Shown: positions 10,201 through 21,370 of the stretch, piece by piece
How the letters are laid out: each line of letters begins with the position of its first letter
How positions within the stretch are numbered: the first letter of the stretch is position 1
Assembly: GCA_014529385.2 (NCBI GenBank)
Contig: CM043944.1
Span: forward strand, 46,111,768-46,175,767
DNA length: 64,000 bases
Direction: 5' to 3'
Origin: Adiantum capillus-veneris
Taxonomy: Eukaryota > Streptophyta > Polypodiopsida > Polypodiales > Pteridaceae
The notes under the pieces: generated by a model
What the model saw: the letters and a program-made list of their open reading frames with translations, nothing else
What the model was told of the DNA's origin: nothing
The model's database searches: none
Translations under genes and position numbers: made by a program

Positions 10201-10241
10201 TACAATTTAAGCAGTGTGATGGAGGTATGTAAGTTTGGACA

Positions 10242-11021
10242 TTGCTATGTAAGTTTGGACTTGAGGATTGCAAACCGATTGCCACTCCCATGGAAACAGG
10301 TTTGAATTTGAGTCTACATGATGCTGGCGATCCTGCTGACGTCACTCTTTATCAAACTGTTGTTGGCTGCCTCATTTATGTATGCAACACGAGGCCGGAT
10401 ATTCAGTTTGCAGTCTCACGGGTCAGCAGATTTATGCATAGCCCAGGGTCTAAGCATTGGCAGGTTGTCAAGAGGATTTTCCACTACCTTAGTGGCACTT
10501 TACATCTTGGCTTGTTTTATCCCAAGGGGGGATCATTGCCGCCAGACTTACATGCTTTTTCGGACTCATATTGGGCTCGTTGTTTTGACACGAGAGTGTC
10601 CACAAGTGGTTTTTGTTTCATGCTTGGTAGTTTATGTATATCATGGTTGAGCAAGAAGCAACCTACTGTGGCCACTTCGAGTTGTGAGGCTGAGTACAAG
10701 GCAGTCTTCACAGCTACGGTTGAGTGTGTATGGCTCAGACGCCTTATGGCTGATTTGGGTGTTGGACAGGACACTGCCAACACTATCTACACTGACAGTC
10801 AGAGCGCATTGGCAGTTGCGAGGAACCCAGTTTTTCATGCTCGCACAAAGCACATTGAGGTGCATTACCATTATGTCAGGGAGAGGCTCTCAGCAGGAGA
10901 GATCAGCTTGGCTTATGTGCCAAGACAGGACAACCTTGCAGATATTTTCACAAAGGCATTGTCTCGTGAGAAGCTTGAAGCTTTCCGCAAAGCTTTGGGC
11001 TTACTCCCCTTTGTGGACTGA
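10242..11021 (+). pseudogene. Element B RT C-terminus and RNase H
   Basis: Resumes in frame after a small scrambled patch at 10216-10256, where TATGTAAGTTTGGAC occurs twice 20 bp apart. It reads KPIATPMETG, then NTRPDIQFAVSRVSRF, RNase H landmarks FSDSYW, SSCEAEYKAV and DSQSALAVARNPVFH, and ends LLPFVD with TGA. The patch replaces the piece that normally joins the RT thumb to this region. Confidence 0.87.
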
Positions 11022-11086
11022 TCATGTCCTCAGGGCATGGCACTTCCCTCTACTCATGTGCTAGCTCTCGTTCACCGCATCACTCC

Positions 11087-11096
11087 AGGGGGGATT
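11087..11096 (+). promoter_or_regulatory. Polypurine tract of element B
   Basis: AGGGGGGATT immediately precedes the 3' LTR at 11097. Confidence 0.8.
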
Positions 11097-11323
11097 TGTT
11101 ACCATATACATGTGGTAGTGATGTGTGGGAACACACTAGGACCGTCGGGGTATTTTTTCCCTCTTTAGGAGGTTTTTTCCCCCGAGCATTGTATATACGC
11201 CCATCACTCTAGGGCTATCTATCTTTCCATTGCACACTAAGTAATACACTCTCTATTGTGTGCCTTGAGCTTCCTTCGTCTTCTCCAAGCTGTGTGTGTT
11301 TCTCTGTAACCCTAATTCCAACA
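11097..11323 (+). repeat. 3' LTR of element B
   Basis: 227 bp, TGTTACC at the start and CCAACA at the end, followed by CCAAC (11324-11328), the right target duplication. Confidence 0.95.
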
Positions 11324-11328
11324 CCAAC

Positions 11329-12629
11329 TTTATGTCATTTGTTACGTGCATTAACAACAGGCGAACTGTGCAACGATGATGGACCTGTGTGATGACGATG
11401 GAGAAGGCGGGCCTAAGGCATCTCTATGAAAGAGCACGAAGCACAAAAAGTTGCTTGCTGAAGGTGGCGTTAACAGCGACGGGCAATACCGACCTGAGAC
11501 GACGGGCCTGAGACTCCTCTGTTGAAGGCGGACCTGCAAGAAGCGCGATGCACAAAAAGCTATGTTGAAGGTGACAGATGTGCATCTACTGCTTTCTTTT
11601 GAATTCCTACTACGTGTGTATCTTTGCATGGTCATGGCTTGGAAATACACGTGTTGCGACTCTGTCTACTTTAATTAATGGCATTGATACAATCACTTGT
11701 GCTATTAGTGACCAATTTTTTGCACAATTCATTGACCTTAGCATAGGAGACTTTGTGCACATTGAGAATGTTACCGTGAGAAAGAAGTCTTAGTCAGATG
11801 GTTGCACATCTCCTTATGCATTGTTTCTTAATGTTGCCAAGGCACAATCCCTACATGCACAAGGTACTCACACACACTTTGAAACTATAGCTTTCGTTGT
11901 TGTACAGGGGCATGCTAGCAATTCAAAAGCTGGTGTTCCCAAGGGTGATCTTGTAGTTGTTTGCGGATGGATCTTCAGCTGAGGATCATGCCAATGTAAG
12001 CCAACCTTATCTTTAACCTTCCATAGATTTCTATTTTCCTATTATGTTTCCTTTCTATCATTGTAGCTTAGCTTTGTGAAGGGGATAATAATTTTCCAAG
12101 CTTTTAATTTAGAGCTTTTGGTACAAATTTAGAGCTTCTTTAATTGTGTGCTCAAATAGGCTTATTGTACATGAGAGTGTTCCCAAATATACAACTCTTT
12201 GACATAATTTTAGAGCTATAAATTTAAGAGTCCAAATTAAAATTCTATTTTGTGTGCAAAGTTATATTCAACAAGAACATTTTTTGGATTCTTTAAGCTA
12301 AAACATGATGCATATCTTAAGATTGTATTATTTTTGCCCATCCTATCCCACAAAAATAGACTTTTACATACTTGTTCTATAGACATGTGTCTTTTCTCTT
12401 GTTTATTAATGGCTAACCTTAAGGTTACTAAAGACACAATGTAGCCTTTCTCCTCACAAAGAAGATTGAGAGCTAGTTGCTCTACTAGTCTAGATCGAGG
12501 CACTTTGTAGTCTCAAAGGGTTTTCAAAAGTGAATCAGTGGTAGATATAATGCACTACATAATGCAAAATATTTCTCAAACATCACAAACTATCCATATC
12601 TTGCATAGAAAATTGACATATAACGCTTT
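11329..12629. other. Unassigned sequence right of element B
   Basis: About 1.3 kb with no recognised domain. A short plus-strand frame (about 11650-11793) ends in GDFVHIENVTVRKKS, and weak coding-like sequence follows in another frame to about 11970. It is too short to name. 12000-12620 is AT-rich and featureless to my eye. Confidence 0.4.
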
Positions 12630-12872
12630 AAAAAGCCACAAAGGAAGGATAAGATGCCTCTACATCCCATCAAGGTAGCCCAACCATTTGAAAAGTGGGG
12701 ATTAGACTTTGTAGGTCTGATTAGTCCGGCTGCGCGTAACACTCAGTCATGATATATCATTGTAGCTACCGACTATGTGACCAAATGAGCTGAAGCAAAA
12801 GCAACAGGAAAAGCTGATGCAAAGACAACAGCTAAGTTTCTCTTTGAGAACATTATCACACGTTTTGGATGC
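12630..12872 (+). pseudogene. Ty3/gypsy integrase fragment
   Basis: Reads KPQRKDKMPL, then PFEKWGLDFVG and, after a TGA, ATDYVTK followed by TTAKFLFENIITRFGCP, the catalytic-core start of a gypsy integrase. The first 140 bp are nearly identical to 60590-60730 in the gypsy element further right, so both belong to one family. This copy carries about 100 bp beyond the point where the other is cut. It ends abruptly at a different sequence near 12873. Confidence 0.85.
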
Positions 12873-12877
12873 CCCTT

Positions 12878-13354
12878 TGTCGGAAACCAATTTTTTTCGG
12901 AATAATCCTTTTTGTCGGAATATTATGGCCGGACGGTGGCCGAAAAGTGGTCGAAAAACGACCATCGGTTGGCCAATTGGCCGGTGGCCGGTAGTCAATG
13001 GCTGATGGCCGGTGGCCGAATTCAAAAGCGGACTTGTCTTCTCAAGGGCGGCCACACATGGGCGGATTGGAGGGTCCGATTTGGACTTATCTACACAAGG
13101 GCGGCTACACATGGTTACCTCTCATGAGAGAGGGCAGCCCTTTTGGCCTATAAAAGGAGGCCATTTCTACACACATTACATAGTGTGAAGTTGATGCAAC
13201 AAGGTGGATGTGAGGTGGTGAGAGTGAAGCAAGGTGGGAGCTCCAAAAGGGTATAATCCCTTTGTAACCTACTTCTTGTTTTGAAGTACTAAAGCCATTG
13301 AGTGGCTGCTTTCCCGTGGACGTAGCCCACATTGGGTGAACCACGTATATCGTG

Positions 13355-13393
<39 letters not shown>

Positions 13394-13478
13394 CTATAAT
13401 CTCTTGTGTGTGTAAATAATCTCTCTTCATTAAGTAATCTACTCAATTATCTACTTAGCTACGTCATATTTCCTAACA
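12878..13478 (+). repeat. LTR-like segment with TATA box
   Basis: From TGTCGG near 12878 to CCTAACA near 13478 the sequence has LTR-like organisation. There is a TATA box (TATAAAAG, 13149-13156), then CCCGTGGACGTAGCCCAC and GGGTGAACCACGTATATCG, which resemble a sequence block near the end of many plant retrotransposon LTRs, and a CT array. It directly abuts the gypsy integrase fragment. I see no primer site after it and no second copy, so solo LTR or fragment is open. Confidence 0.45.
13359..13390. repeat. (CT)n microsatellite
   Basis: Sixteen CT units inside the LTR-like segment. Confidence 0.95.
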
Positions 13479-13484
13479 ACATCC

Positions 13485-14222
13485 TTGCCATTAGCACAAA
13501 CCTCTAAAGCTTCAACTTCCATGGCTATGACAGACAATGCTACATCAAAGGCTCCACGTGATCTGACCAAGGGTACATATCAATGGGTCCCCAAGGTATC
13601 ATTATCGGACCCCCCTATGGTTCAAGTTAATTCACAAAGGAAACCTCGAAGGAAGGAGTCCACTCAGGTCAAGAAGGTGAAAACCAAATCATGTTGGATT
13701 CCCAAACAACTATAAGAAGCCCAAGGCTACTATGATGAAAATAATCAAATTTGGGTACCTAAATGTAAATCGTGTCCTTCCCTATCCACTAGGAAACCAT
13801 GTGAGTCAAACCTTGTGATTCCAAAGTCGATGGAAGACCGTGGGAAGGGAAAGATCTCAGAACACTACACACCTATTCCAGAGTTAGTTTGGGTTCCAAG
13901 GCAAAACCAATCTATTCGGCTTAGCTCAGTAAAGGGGGAGTTCCATGACGCTTCTAGCTCCTCATGTAATGCATCCATAGAGGTAAAAGATTCTATACAA
14001 CCTCCACCTACCATAGGCAGCCTCCTTGAAGCTACAAAAGATTCGACACCTCCCATTGTTCAATTATTACCTAACGCACTACTTCAAGTTTGTTCATGGG
14101 AGAGTACCTTACCACCCTTGCAACTCGATGAGGCACCCAAGGTAATGGAGGACTATTGGCAAAAATACTCACCAATTACCAATTGGAATAACGGGTTCCA
14201 AAAGGTGATGACATCCTTTTAA
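13485..14222 (+). pseudogene. Unrecognised frame with repeated W-[VI]-P-[KR] motifs
   Basis: A plus-strand frame, interrupted by a TAA near 13712, repeats a short motif at irregular spacing: TYQWVPK, SCWIPKQ, QIWVPK and LVWVPRQ. Lysine, serine and proline are abundant and no enzyme motif is seen. Regularly spaced tryptophan-valine-proline-lysine words suggest a structural or nucleic-acid-binding linker, possibly the variable part of a retrotransposon polyprotein, since it follows an LTR-like segment. Function unknown. The frame ends just before a G homopolymer. Confidence 0.4.
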
Positions 14223-14242
14223 AGTATGACCTACCCAAGGAA

Positions 14243-14271
14243 GGGGGGGGGGGGGGGGGGGGGGGGGGGGG
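14243..14271 (+). repeat. G29 homopolymer
   Basis: Twenty-nine consecutive G. Could form a quadruplex, and is a likely place for length error. Confidence 0.95.
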
Positions 14272-14548
14272 TCTTCATTTACGTCAGCCTATTGAATTAT
14301 TTACCTCGTACCCTTCTTTCCCTAGCCCTTGAGCCTTCCAATTTTAGGGATTGTATATATATATATATAGATATATAGTAACTAGTCGCCCTAGTTTTAA
14401 AAAAATAAAAAAATAGTAAAGAGCAAGAGCAATTAGCAAACGAGTGTGCACAATACTAGTCAAATGTCATTGACCTAGACCTACATATGTCACATCAGTA
14501 CACTTAAACAGAAACCTATGTCATCAAACATCTAACCATCCTCTATGT

Positions 14549-14955
14549 GTGTTCACAGATATGGTTGATTCTTATGAATATTCTTTTTACCTGTCCCAAG
14601 TAATGCATTTATGTTATCCTCATATTTCCGTTGAATGGGATTCGGTTGAAACACTCTCTTGTGAGAGAAATGTTGAGGAGTTAGAGTGGCTGGTCCGCTT
14701 CTTGACTACGACGAATCCCTATTCTATCCAGGAAGTTTTCCCAATTGCCCAAGTTTACCCTTTTGCCCAGGCTAAGTATGCACGCCTCGTGACATTCCTA
14801 ATACTATTTTGCACGGAATAGGACGAGGACGATAATGGTGATTGCACAGATGAGACACATGGCCTTACCAAAGAGGATTACACCTACCTTGACTATGAGG
14901 ATGGCGGTTTAGCCTTAGAGCTACTGACTGATCTCTCCAACCTCCACTTACTTTG
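14549..14955 (+). pseudogene. Unrecognised acidic reading frame
   Basis: From an ATG at 14561 the frame reads MVDSYEYSFYLSQ and continues to a TAG at 14819-14821. The same frame then stays open with acidic residues (DEDDNGDCTDE and TYLDYEDGG) to about 14955. It lies upstream of a polypurine tract and LTR at 16063-16595, so it may be the 3' part of that element's interior. I recognise no domain. Confidence 0.3.
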
Positions 14956-16062
14956 ATCCTCATCACTCGAGTGATGGAGGGTAGGTAGGATTAATACGCT
15001 AGGAGTGCTTTTATTTTAGAGTTTAGTGATTAACAAAGTTCTTTTTCCCCACTAATGTGCCTCTGGAAGGTCGATGTTTGGTGGTGACTATTGTGCAGTT
15101 TGTGACTACATAAGGATGCCTTCAAAGGACAACGACAATGGATGTTTACATGTTACAATGGATGTTCTCCATTATATCAGGTGTACTACTTTATTTTATC
15201 TATGCTTTCCACAGTTACATGTATGCATCTTGTCATTTGAGTTTCTAACAAAATGCATAAAATTTATGAAGTTGTGACATTGTCAATTTAGATGCTATAG
15301 TTTTTTCAAACTTCTAGTACCTTGTTCTTCTCTTTGAGCTTGGTCTATTAGTTGGCTTTATGTAGGTAACAGGACCTTAGGCTTAACTAAGCCACTTAAT
15401 TGTTTACTGTAATTCCTGTAATTGTAGTAACTTTAGTAATGTTTTAGGCTATGAGGAAGTGTGACTTGTGTTGTAGAAGTCCATGTGTTAAGCTGGTATT
15501 TGAGACCTCGAGTCTCCCGGCTAGTTTATGCTCAAGTTGGTATTTGAGACCTCGAGTCCCCCAGCTACTTGTAGCAACTATGACAACAACAACAAAAAAA
15601 ACAAACAAAAAAAAAGAGAAAAGAGAAAGCAAATAGCACAAACTTCCTTGTATTTTATGTTGATCACACTTAAGTGGTATAAGTGACAAGATCACTAGTC
15701 TTTAGATCCCGACGAGCATTCCTAGGGTTAACTACTTTTTAGTCGATATTTTTTAATTCTCGTTGTTCAATCTAGTACTTACTTTAGCCCTAGCTCTTGT
15801 GTACTTCTCTTAGAGTCAACCTAATAGACCTTAACTCAATTGCATTTTATTCAGGTACCACGCTTGTTCTAGTTGACAATGTTACAATTCATAATTTTTT
15901 ATTTTTATCTTTGCATTTTCTAGAATATCATGTATGCATCTCACTTATTGCATGCTTGCACGTGCTGCCTTTGAGCTTTCACAATATTGTTTTTCTTCTA
16001 CTAGAGGTACTCCTATCGTGGATCCCGATGCTACACTGTTATATTCCGAAGGCGAAATCTAC
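14956..16062. other. Non-coding stretch before LTR family R
   Basis: About 1.1 kb of AT-rich sequence with no gene seen. It contains two imperfect copies of a 35-bp word (15490-15524 and 15534-15568, sharing TATTTGAGACCTCGAGTC). Near 16010-16062 a short frame (VDPDATLLYSEGEIYIRK) runs into the polypurine tract, as the end of a retroelement interior would. Confidence 0.45.
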
Positions 16063-16595
16063 ATCAGGAAGGGGGGCATGTTAACCACCATCGTCCACTT
16101 CTAGTAGTCATGGGCCCGGCTTGTCGGTCCAATAGAAAAAGGGTAAGAGTGATTGCCGATGAGAGGCGCACTCTAACTGGAACATTCAAGGGTTATTTGG
16201 CTAAGCATGGGCGCCCAAGTGTGAACGGGCGAGCTCATATAAAAGTCACCTAAACCTAAAAGTCACTCATTCTCTCATTTGTGCAATTGAAGAGTGCTCT
16301 TGCTCCATCTCCATCTTCTTCTTCATCTCCTTGTGCGTGTGTGTATGCGTGAGAGAGAGAGAGAGAGAGCATTGCGACGACACGGCGGTGACGAGGTGGT
16401 TGAGCCGGCACGGTCATAGCTCCCTCTTCTTCGCAACGAGGAATCCTCCACAAAGGCGGGCGTAGGGCGGTGAGTGACACACCCTTGCTCTCTTGAGCTT
16501 GCTAGATTAATCTGGTTGTGTGCTTGCGGCCGTTTGTGGCTCGCAAACAGTGTACGGCAAGTCCCTTGCTTTGACACGTGCGACAGATGCACACA
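16063..16595 (+). repeat. LTR of family R with upstream polypurine tract
   Basis: AGGAAGGGGGGCA (about 16066-16078) precedes TGTTAACC at 16079. The LTR ends at CACACA (16595), 517 bp. It contains a TATA-like CATATAAAAG near 16215 and a (GA)n tract near 16350. A second copy lies at 63049-63619, inverted fragments at 63620-63907 and 53891-54018. The fragment at 53891 shows that the family's primer site is tRNA-Asp-like. With a polypurine tract in front, this copy is a 3' LTR whose partner is outside the window or lost. Confidence 0.85.
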
Positions 16596-16622
16596 ATAGG
16601 CTTGCTTTTCTTGATTGGTGTC

Positions 16623-16626
16623 TTTT

Positions 16627-16657
<31 letters not shown>

Positions 16658-16662
16658 GGGGG
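16623..16662 (+). repeat. T14-G26 homopolymer pair
   Basis: Fourteen T at 16623-16636 turn directly into 26 G at 16637-16662. Low complexity; lengths may be unreliable. Confidence 0.93.
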
Positions 16663-16738
16663 CGCCTCATTTTTTCTCCTTCACGTATGCATTGGAAGAA
16701 CCTTGAGACATAAAGGTAAAGAAGGGAGAGCATGGATA

Positions 16739-17185
16739 ACCAAAATACCCCTGTAATTTGTGAAAATTCTCAAATAACCCCTCAAATTTCAAAAATTCCC
16801 AATATACTCATATTGGACAAAAATTCGCAAAACGCCTTTCAATTTCTCCAAAAGTCCCAAAATACCCCTCATTAATCTCTCGACGATATTTTTTTTGAAC
16901 TCTTCATAGGAAGCTTGGTTCTTCTTGAATAGAAGATGCTGAGACTAGGATTTGAAATGGTATTGTTGACACATAAGATGAAATCATTCATCATTTTTTG
17001 ACACATATGACTCTATTTGTGAGCTGATTGGTGAATAATTCTAAAACACTGTAAGATTTAACTCCATTGTCATAAAGATTACACTAAGCAAAATTTGAGG
17101 CAAATCCAATTTAAAATGATACAAGGGTATATTGGGAATTTTCAAAATTTGAAGGAATTTCCAAAATTAAAGGGGTATTTTGGAA
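16739..17185. mobile_element. Small terminal-inverted-repeat element (MITE-like)
   Basis: The left end (16739-16807) reads CCAAAATACCCC and finishes AAAATTCCCAATATAC. The right end (17127-17185) is its reverse complement with a few substitutions and an 11-bp gap, giving inverted repeats of about 60-70 bp around a 0.32-kb core. The core holds another CCCAAAATACCCC (about 16856-16868). It has no coding capacity. This fits a non-autonomous DNA transposon. Target duplication is not clear, so the superfamily is not assigned. Confidence 0.6.
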
Positions 17186-17264
17186 CTTTTCCCTTGATTT
17201 TATTATCATCATCTTAAGGTGAAATACGACCTATGGAATCAACTAGTAACGCATGGGAAGGGGC

Positions 17265-17266
17265 AT

Positions 17267-17332
<66 letters not shown>
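17265..17332. repeat. (GA)n microsatellite
   Basis: GA array interrupted once by GGAG near 17287. Confidence 0.95.
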
Positions 17333-17335
<3 letters not shown>

Positions 17336-19929
17336 TGGGAATGTCACAAGAAGCATATATTAGAAATAGAGATTTGAGTCTAAATGATTGATTGGGCAGG
17401 TTGCTTCATTTTCTTCATGATGAGTTTCTAACTAATCGTTGTCTCGAACAATTGTAACCTGAACTTATTGAAAAGAATATAATGTAGTCATTCATAATTG
17501 TATCAAATTATTTTTTCAAAGTAGGAGCTCCATGTAAACATGGTAACATAGAACACTTTAGTAATGGAAGATTCGGAACACGAGTAGAGAGAAGGAGATG
17601 ATGTACCTACAAATGAAATATCAATTGGCACGAGGTTGAAATAGTGCTAGTTGCAGGATGGTCTCGATCTCGCTCCTTTTACCTCTCACTGAAGTAGAAG
17701 AAAAGTGTTAGAAGCTGCTTCATGTAAACATTCCTATCCAAAGATATTAATGCAAAGCACGTTCTTGCACATTCTAAACTACAAGTGATCATAGATCGGA
17801 CATACCACACAAACGATCGTTAGACAAGCATGCGAGAGGAGGTGGAGCTATTAAAATAATCACAAAAAGATGCACCCTTCTTTTCTTAGTGAGGGGGACT
17901 CCTAGTGTTAGGAGACGGGTTGGGGATTCCGATGTTGGAAGCGGGTTTGCATACAAAAGAGAAGAGAGGATTATGTACCACATATATCAAAAGGCTTTGA
18001 TTTTGAGGTGAGCTAATATTTTTGGATGAAACTTCTTACGCACGTTAGGGGAGCACCGGAGTTGAAGGTACAAATCTACCAATTTACAAGGGGAAACTAA
18101 GAGGTTAGAATTAAGCCAATGAATGAGAACTTTGAACACAACAACATAAGTTTTTAGAAAGTAGGTTGTACTCTATAGTTTTAACATTTTGAAAGATGTA
18201 TTGGTTACATACTAGTATGTATTGTTGTATGTAGGAATTCGTCCATTACCTGTGTGTGCGCGCGCGCGCTATTTTTTGCCAAATTGACACCCACATTTGG
18301 CCAGCAATCAAAGCTATCAGTACACGAGCAAAGACCAACTCTTCCCATTTACAAGTTGAAAATGAGCTGGTTTGAGTAGTGCATGAGAACCAGACAAGAG
18401 TCCAAGAAAAGGCTTTGTGGGAATATCATCAATGAGGAGGATTAGGATGAAAATGGCTCTTCTAAGTGACAACTAAAGAGAATGTGTTCACCTCAAAGTA
18501 ATAATGTCGTGCATTTTCAACCTGAGGGGTTACCCCATTCATGATGTTGCTAGGTCTAGACTCTTGTATCAAGATGAAGGTGCTAAAAAGGATCTTGATG
18601 GACTAGCCTTCTAAAAAGGGCAAAATAGGTGTTCTACTAATGTTTCCCTTGTGGAAATCATAAGAAATCTAGATGGTTGACTTCAAAGAGTTGCAATGAC
18701 TGAATTTGTTTTAGCCACAAATGAAAGAGCATCAATAAAGTATCATGCTTGATTGCACCCGTCCTATGGAAGATCCCATGCTGGAAAAAGGTGGTATCTC
18801 ACGAATTTCACAGTGTTATGCTAATGCTCTCGTATAGAGTATATCAAGAGGAGAGATTTGCAAGACCATCAACAAAGGACTACGCTTGATTCCATCCCCT
18901 AGGAGCTAAATCATCCTTAGGAAGATCCCATGGAAAAAAAAGAGAAGCGGTATTAGACTTGAGAGCTTTGTGTAGAGAGAGAGAGAGAGAGAGAGAGAGT
19001 ACGTTATAATTTCCAAGCCCAAAGACTACAAGAATTGCATGTGTGCTTTAGCTTGTTAGAGAGATGAATAAGCAACATGATTGCTTGTGTGCTACGGCAT
19101 GATGGAGAGATGAATAAGCAACATGCTAGACAATATGGGGCTTGTAGATTCTGTGTGGTGCATCAATTGCCGATTGCAACTTTATTCGGTTGTGCTACTA
19201 GATTTCAACGTGAGCAAGCGTTTGCCAATTTGCTTTTGCAAGGGCGGTCAAAATTTAAGGAGCCATGTGGGTGTGCTCAACGCTCAAGAATTGCAAGATC
19301 AAGCTGGTGCTTCTCGTGTAAAGATACATATAATGCACTCTATGTGGGGATGATAAGTGATTATTGATGCTCTAGGATCTTGATGGTGAGAATTGCAATG
19401 GAGGGCCTACACTGTGGCTGGGAGAGGAAATTGTATAGGTCTAAGTCATGGTTGAAAACGTGAGGGAAGCAAGTTCAAAATGTGAGCACTCTAGTAGTGT
19501 GTGGTACTCAGACTGTTGAACTTGCAGTGAGCATAATGTGAATAGTATAAGTAACTCTTCTCCATTGCCCCAATACCATGTCTCACATTGAAGTGAGTGG
19601 GAGCTAAGCCAAATGATTTCCATAGTGTCCATCCCATGCTCAAGATCTTGCTTTTATGTGTCTGAATTGTTTTGCTTGCTTCCCATGCAAGTATAGGAAG
19701 TTAACTTGTTAGAGTATTGGAAATATAACAATAGAAAAATGAAGATTAATGTGTAGATGAGTCAACTTGTGTATAACTAAGTACGTCTTAGCATAACATT
19801 TGCAAAGACATATGTAATTTCATCAAGGTTCAATCACACATGCACACATGAACTGAAACACAATTAAAAGAGAGAGAGAGTGAGTTTCACACCAATTTAG
19901 GGCCGGACTTTGAGGAGCCGACCCCTCCG
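17333..19929. other. Unassigned AT-rich sequence
   Basis: 2.6 kb without a recognised gene. It contains a TG/CG alternating tract near 18250-18270, a (GA) tract at 18974-18999 and a 46-bp tandem duplication at 19034-19125. Short open frames at 19077-19367 show cysteines but no family I can name. Confidence 0.5.
19034..19125. repeat. 46-bp tandem duplication
   Basis: Units 19034-19079 and 19080-19125 share ATTGC, TGTGTGCT and the 3' block AGAGATGAATAAGCAACATG, with a few differences between. Confidence 0.85.
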
Positions 19930-20126
19930 TGCTACCATATATGTGGTAGTGATGTGTGTGAACCCACTAGGAGGTTTTCGCCCACGTGCATTATATATAC
20001 GCCCATTTCTCTAGGGCTAACATATCTTTCTATTTGTGAACTAAGCAATATACTCTTTGTTGTGTGCCTTGAATTTCTTCATCTTCTCCAAGTTATGTGT
20101 GCATCCTTGTAACTCTAATTCCAACA
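19930..20126 (+). repeat. 5' LTR of element C
   Basis: 197 bp, starting TGCTACCATAT. It lacks about 30 bp present in the 3' copy. In the related B sequence two TAGG words bracket the missing piece, consistent with a deletion between short direct repeats. Confidence 0.88.
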
Positions 20127-20128
20127 AT

Positions 20129-20140
20129 TGGTATCAAAGG
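20129..20140 (+). promoter_or_regulatory. Primer-binding site of element C (degenerate)
   Basis: TGGTATCAAAGG, two mismatches from the tRNA-iMet consensus, two bases after the LTR. Confidence 0.8.
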
Positions 20141-20450
20141 AGGTTGCATCCTCTCGGGCATAGCAGCCACAACATCACCAACACCCCCTTGCTCACTTTC
20201 TTTGAGTCTTCGAGCAAACTCATAGAGTGGAGTGTGCTTAGAATTTTGATTCAGCCTCATTTTGGCCTTCGTTTCCACTACAGGCAGTAATGCACATGCA
20301 ATTTTGTCTTTTTGTGTATAATTTTGTATTTTTTACGGAATATGTATCTTATATTTCTCTTTGGATTGTGCTACATAGCACATATTAATCCTACTTTGTT
20401 TTTCCTCTTTCTGAGCAGTTTTCACATGAGGTGCAGTCACTCGCCACGGC

Positions 20451-21370
20451 TAACAACAACACATTTGTTTTCAAGATGTTTGTTGTTGAGGACAAAATGG
20501 ATGGGGATAACTACCCAATGTGGACTTACATGATGATGCATGTTCTTGTTTCAAAGAGCATTTGGAATGTTGTGCAAGGGCATTGATGTATGTCCACCTT
20601 CTATGGATACAAGCTCTGTTGAGGATGTTGCGGGTTCTTACAGGTCAATTGCTGCTAGAGTTGTTTTTTCTATAGCTGAGTAATCTTGTTGGGATGTTAG
20701 AGACGTGCAGGCTCATTGCATTAATTGCATTATCTATGAAGTGCACTATTACTCCTCACATTTGCTCAACAAAATCAGTAAAACAGGCTTGGGATACTCT
20801 GGTTGGTCTTTATACAAGTCACAATGAGGCTGAAATTGCATTGTTCCATAAAGAGCTGGAGTCAAAGATTATGTAAGAAGAAGATGACATAAACCCTTTC
20901 ATTTTTGGTATCAAGGAATCAATGAGCAACTCATTTCTGTAGGTGAAGTTATTTCAGACAGTTCGCTTATGCAGATAATTCTCGACGTGTTGCAAGACTC
21001 TTACTAGACTTTTACTAGTATGGGACTTATGACCCAAGGAAACCCTCTAGATATCAAGTTTGATGCATTCTACACTTTGCTATTATAGGTGTCACTTCCA
21101 AGAAAAAACATGCGCTAAATAGCTTGCAATTGAACATGCTTTTATTGCTGCTCAAAGAGGAGGTGGTAATAGCAATGTAGCCACTTCTTGTGGTTCTTCT
21201 GTGAGTAGCAGAAGAACCACAAGTAACATGTCACCTATGTCTAATGATTTTGCTAGAAGCAGCTCGTATGGGAATTTTCATGAAAAAGGCAATAAGACAT
21301 TAGGAAAGAAATGGAGTCATTTTCGGGCCTTTCAACTCTAGTGAGAGAATGCTCCTTAGGCAATAGGAAG
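20451..21370 (+). pseudogene. Element C gag
   Basis: Reads DNYPMWTYMMMHVLVSK, then after a shift TKSVKQAWDTLVGLYTSHNE, which is the copia gag core. Later AFIAAQRGGGNSNVA and a serine-rich linker follow. Stops and shifts are frequent. It preserves the central gag portion deleted from element B. Coding similarity ends near 21370 and resumes at 22538 with the zinc-knuckle region, the foldback segment lying between. Confidence 0.82.

Larger units (their letters stand above)
1472..11323 (+). mobile_element. Copia element B (host of a nested insertion)
   Basis: A Ty1/copia retrotransposon with 227-bp LTRs that start TGTTACC and end CCAACA. It is flanked by the 5-bp target duplication CCAAC at 1467-1471 and 11324-11328. 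The 5' LTR is split by element A at 1547-6635 (including A's target duplication); 75 bp plus 152 bp adds to exactly 227 bp. The two LTRs differ at 7 positions by my reading (about 3%), so B is older than A, as the nesting requires. Domain order is gag, protease, integrase, reverse transcriptase, RNase H, which is copia order. The interior has a gag deletion, frameshifts, in-frame stops and an altered integrase catalytic residue, so it is not autonomous. Confidence 0.93.

Noticed and set aside
11577-11793. Short frame as an OB-fold gene
   Set aside because: One phrase (GDFVHIENVTV) is suggestive, but the frame is too short and no other support exists.
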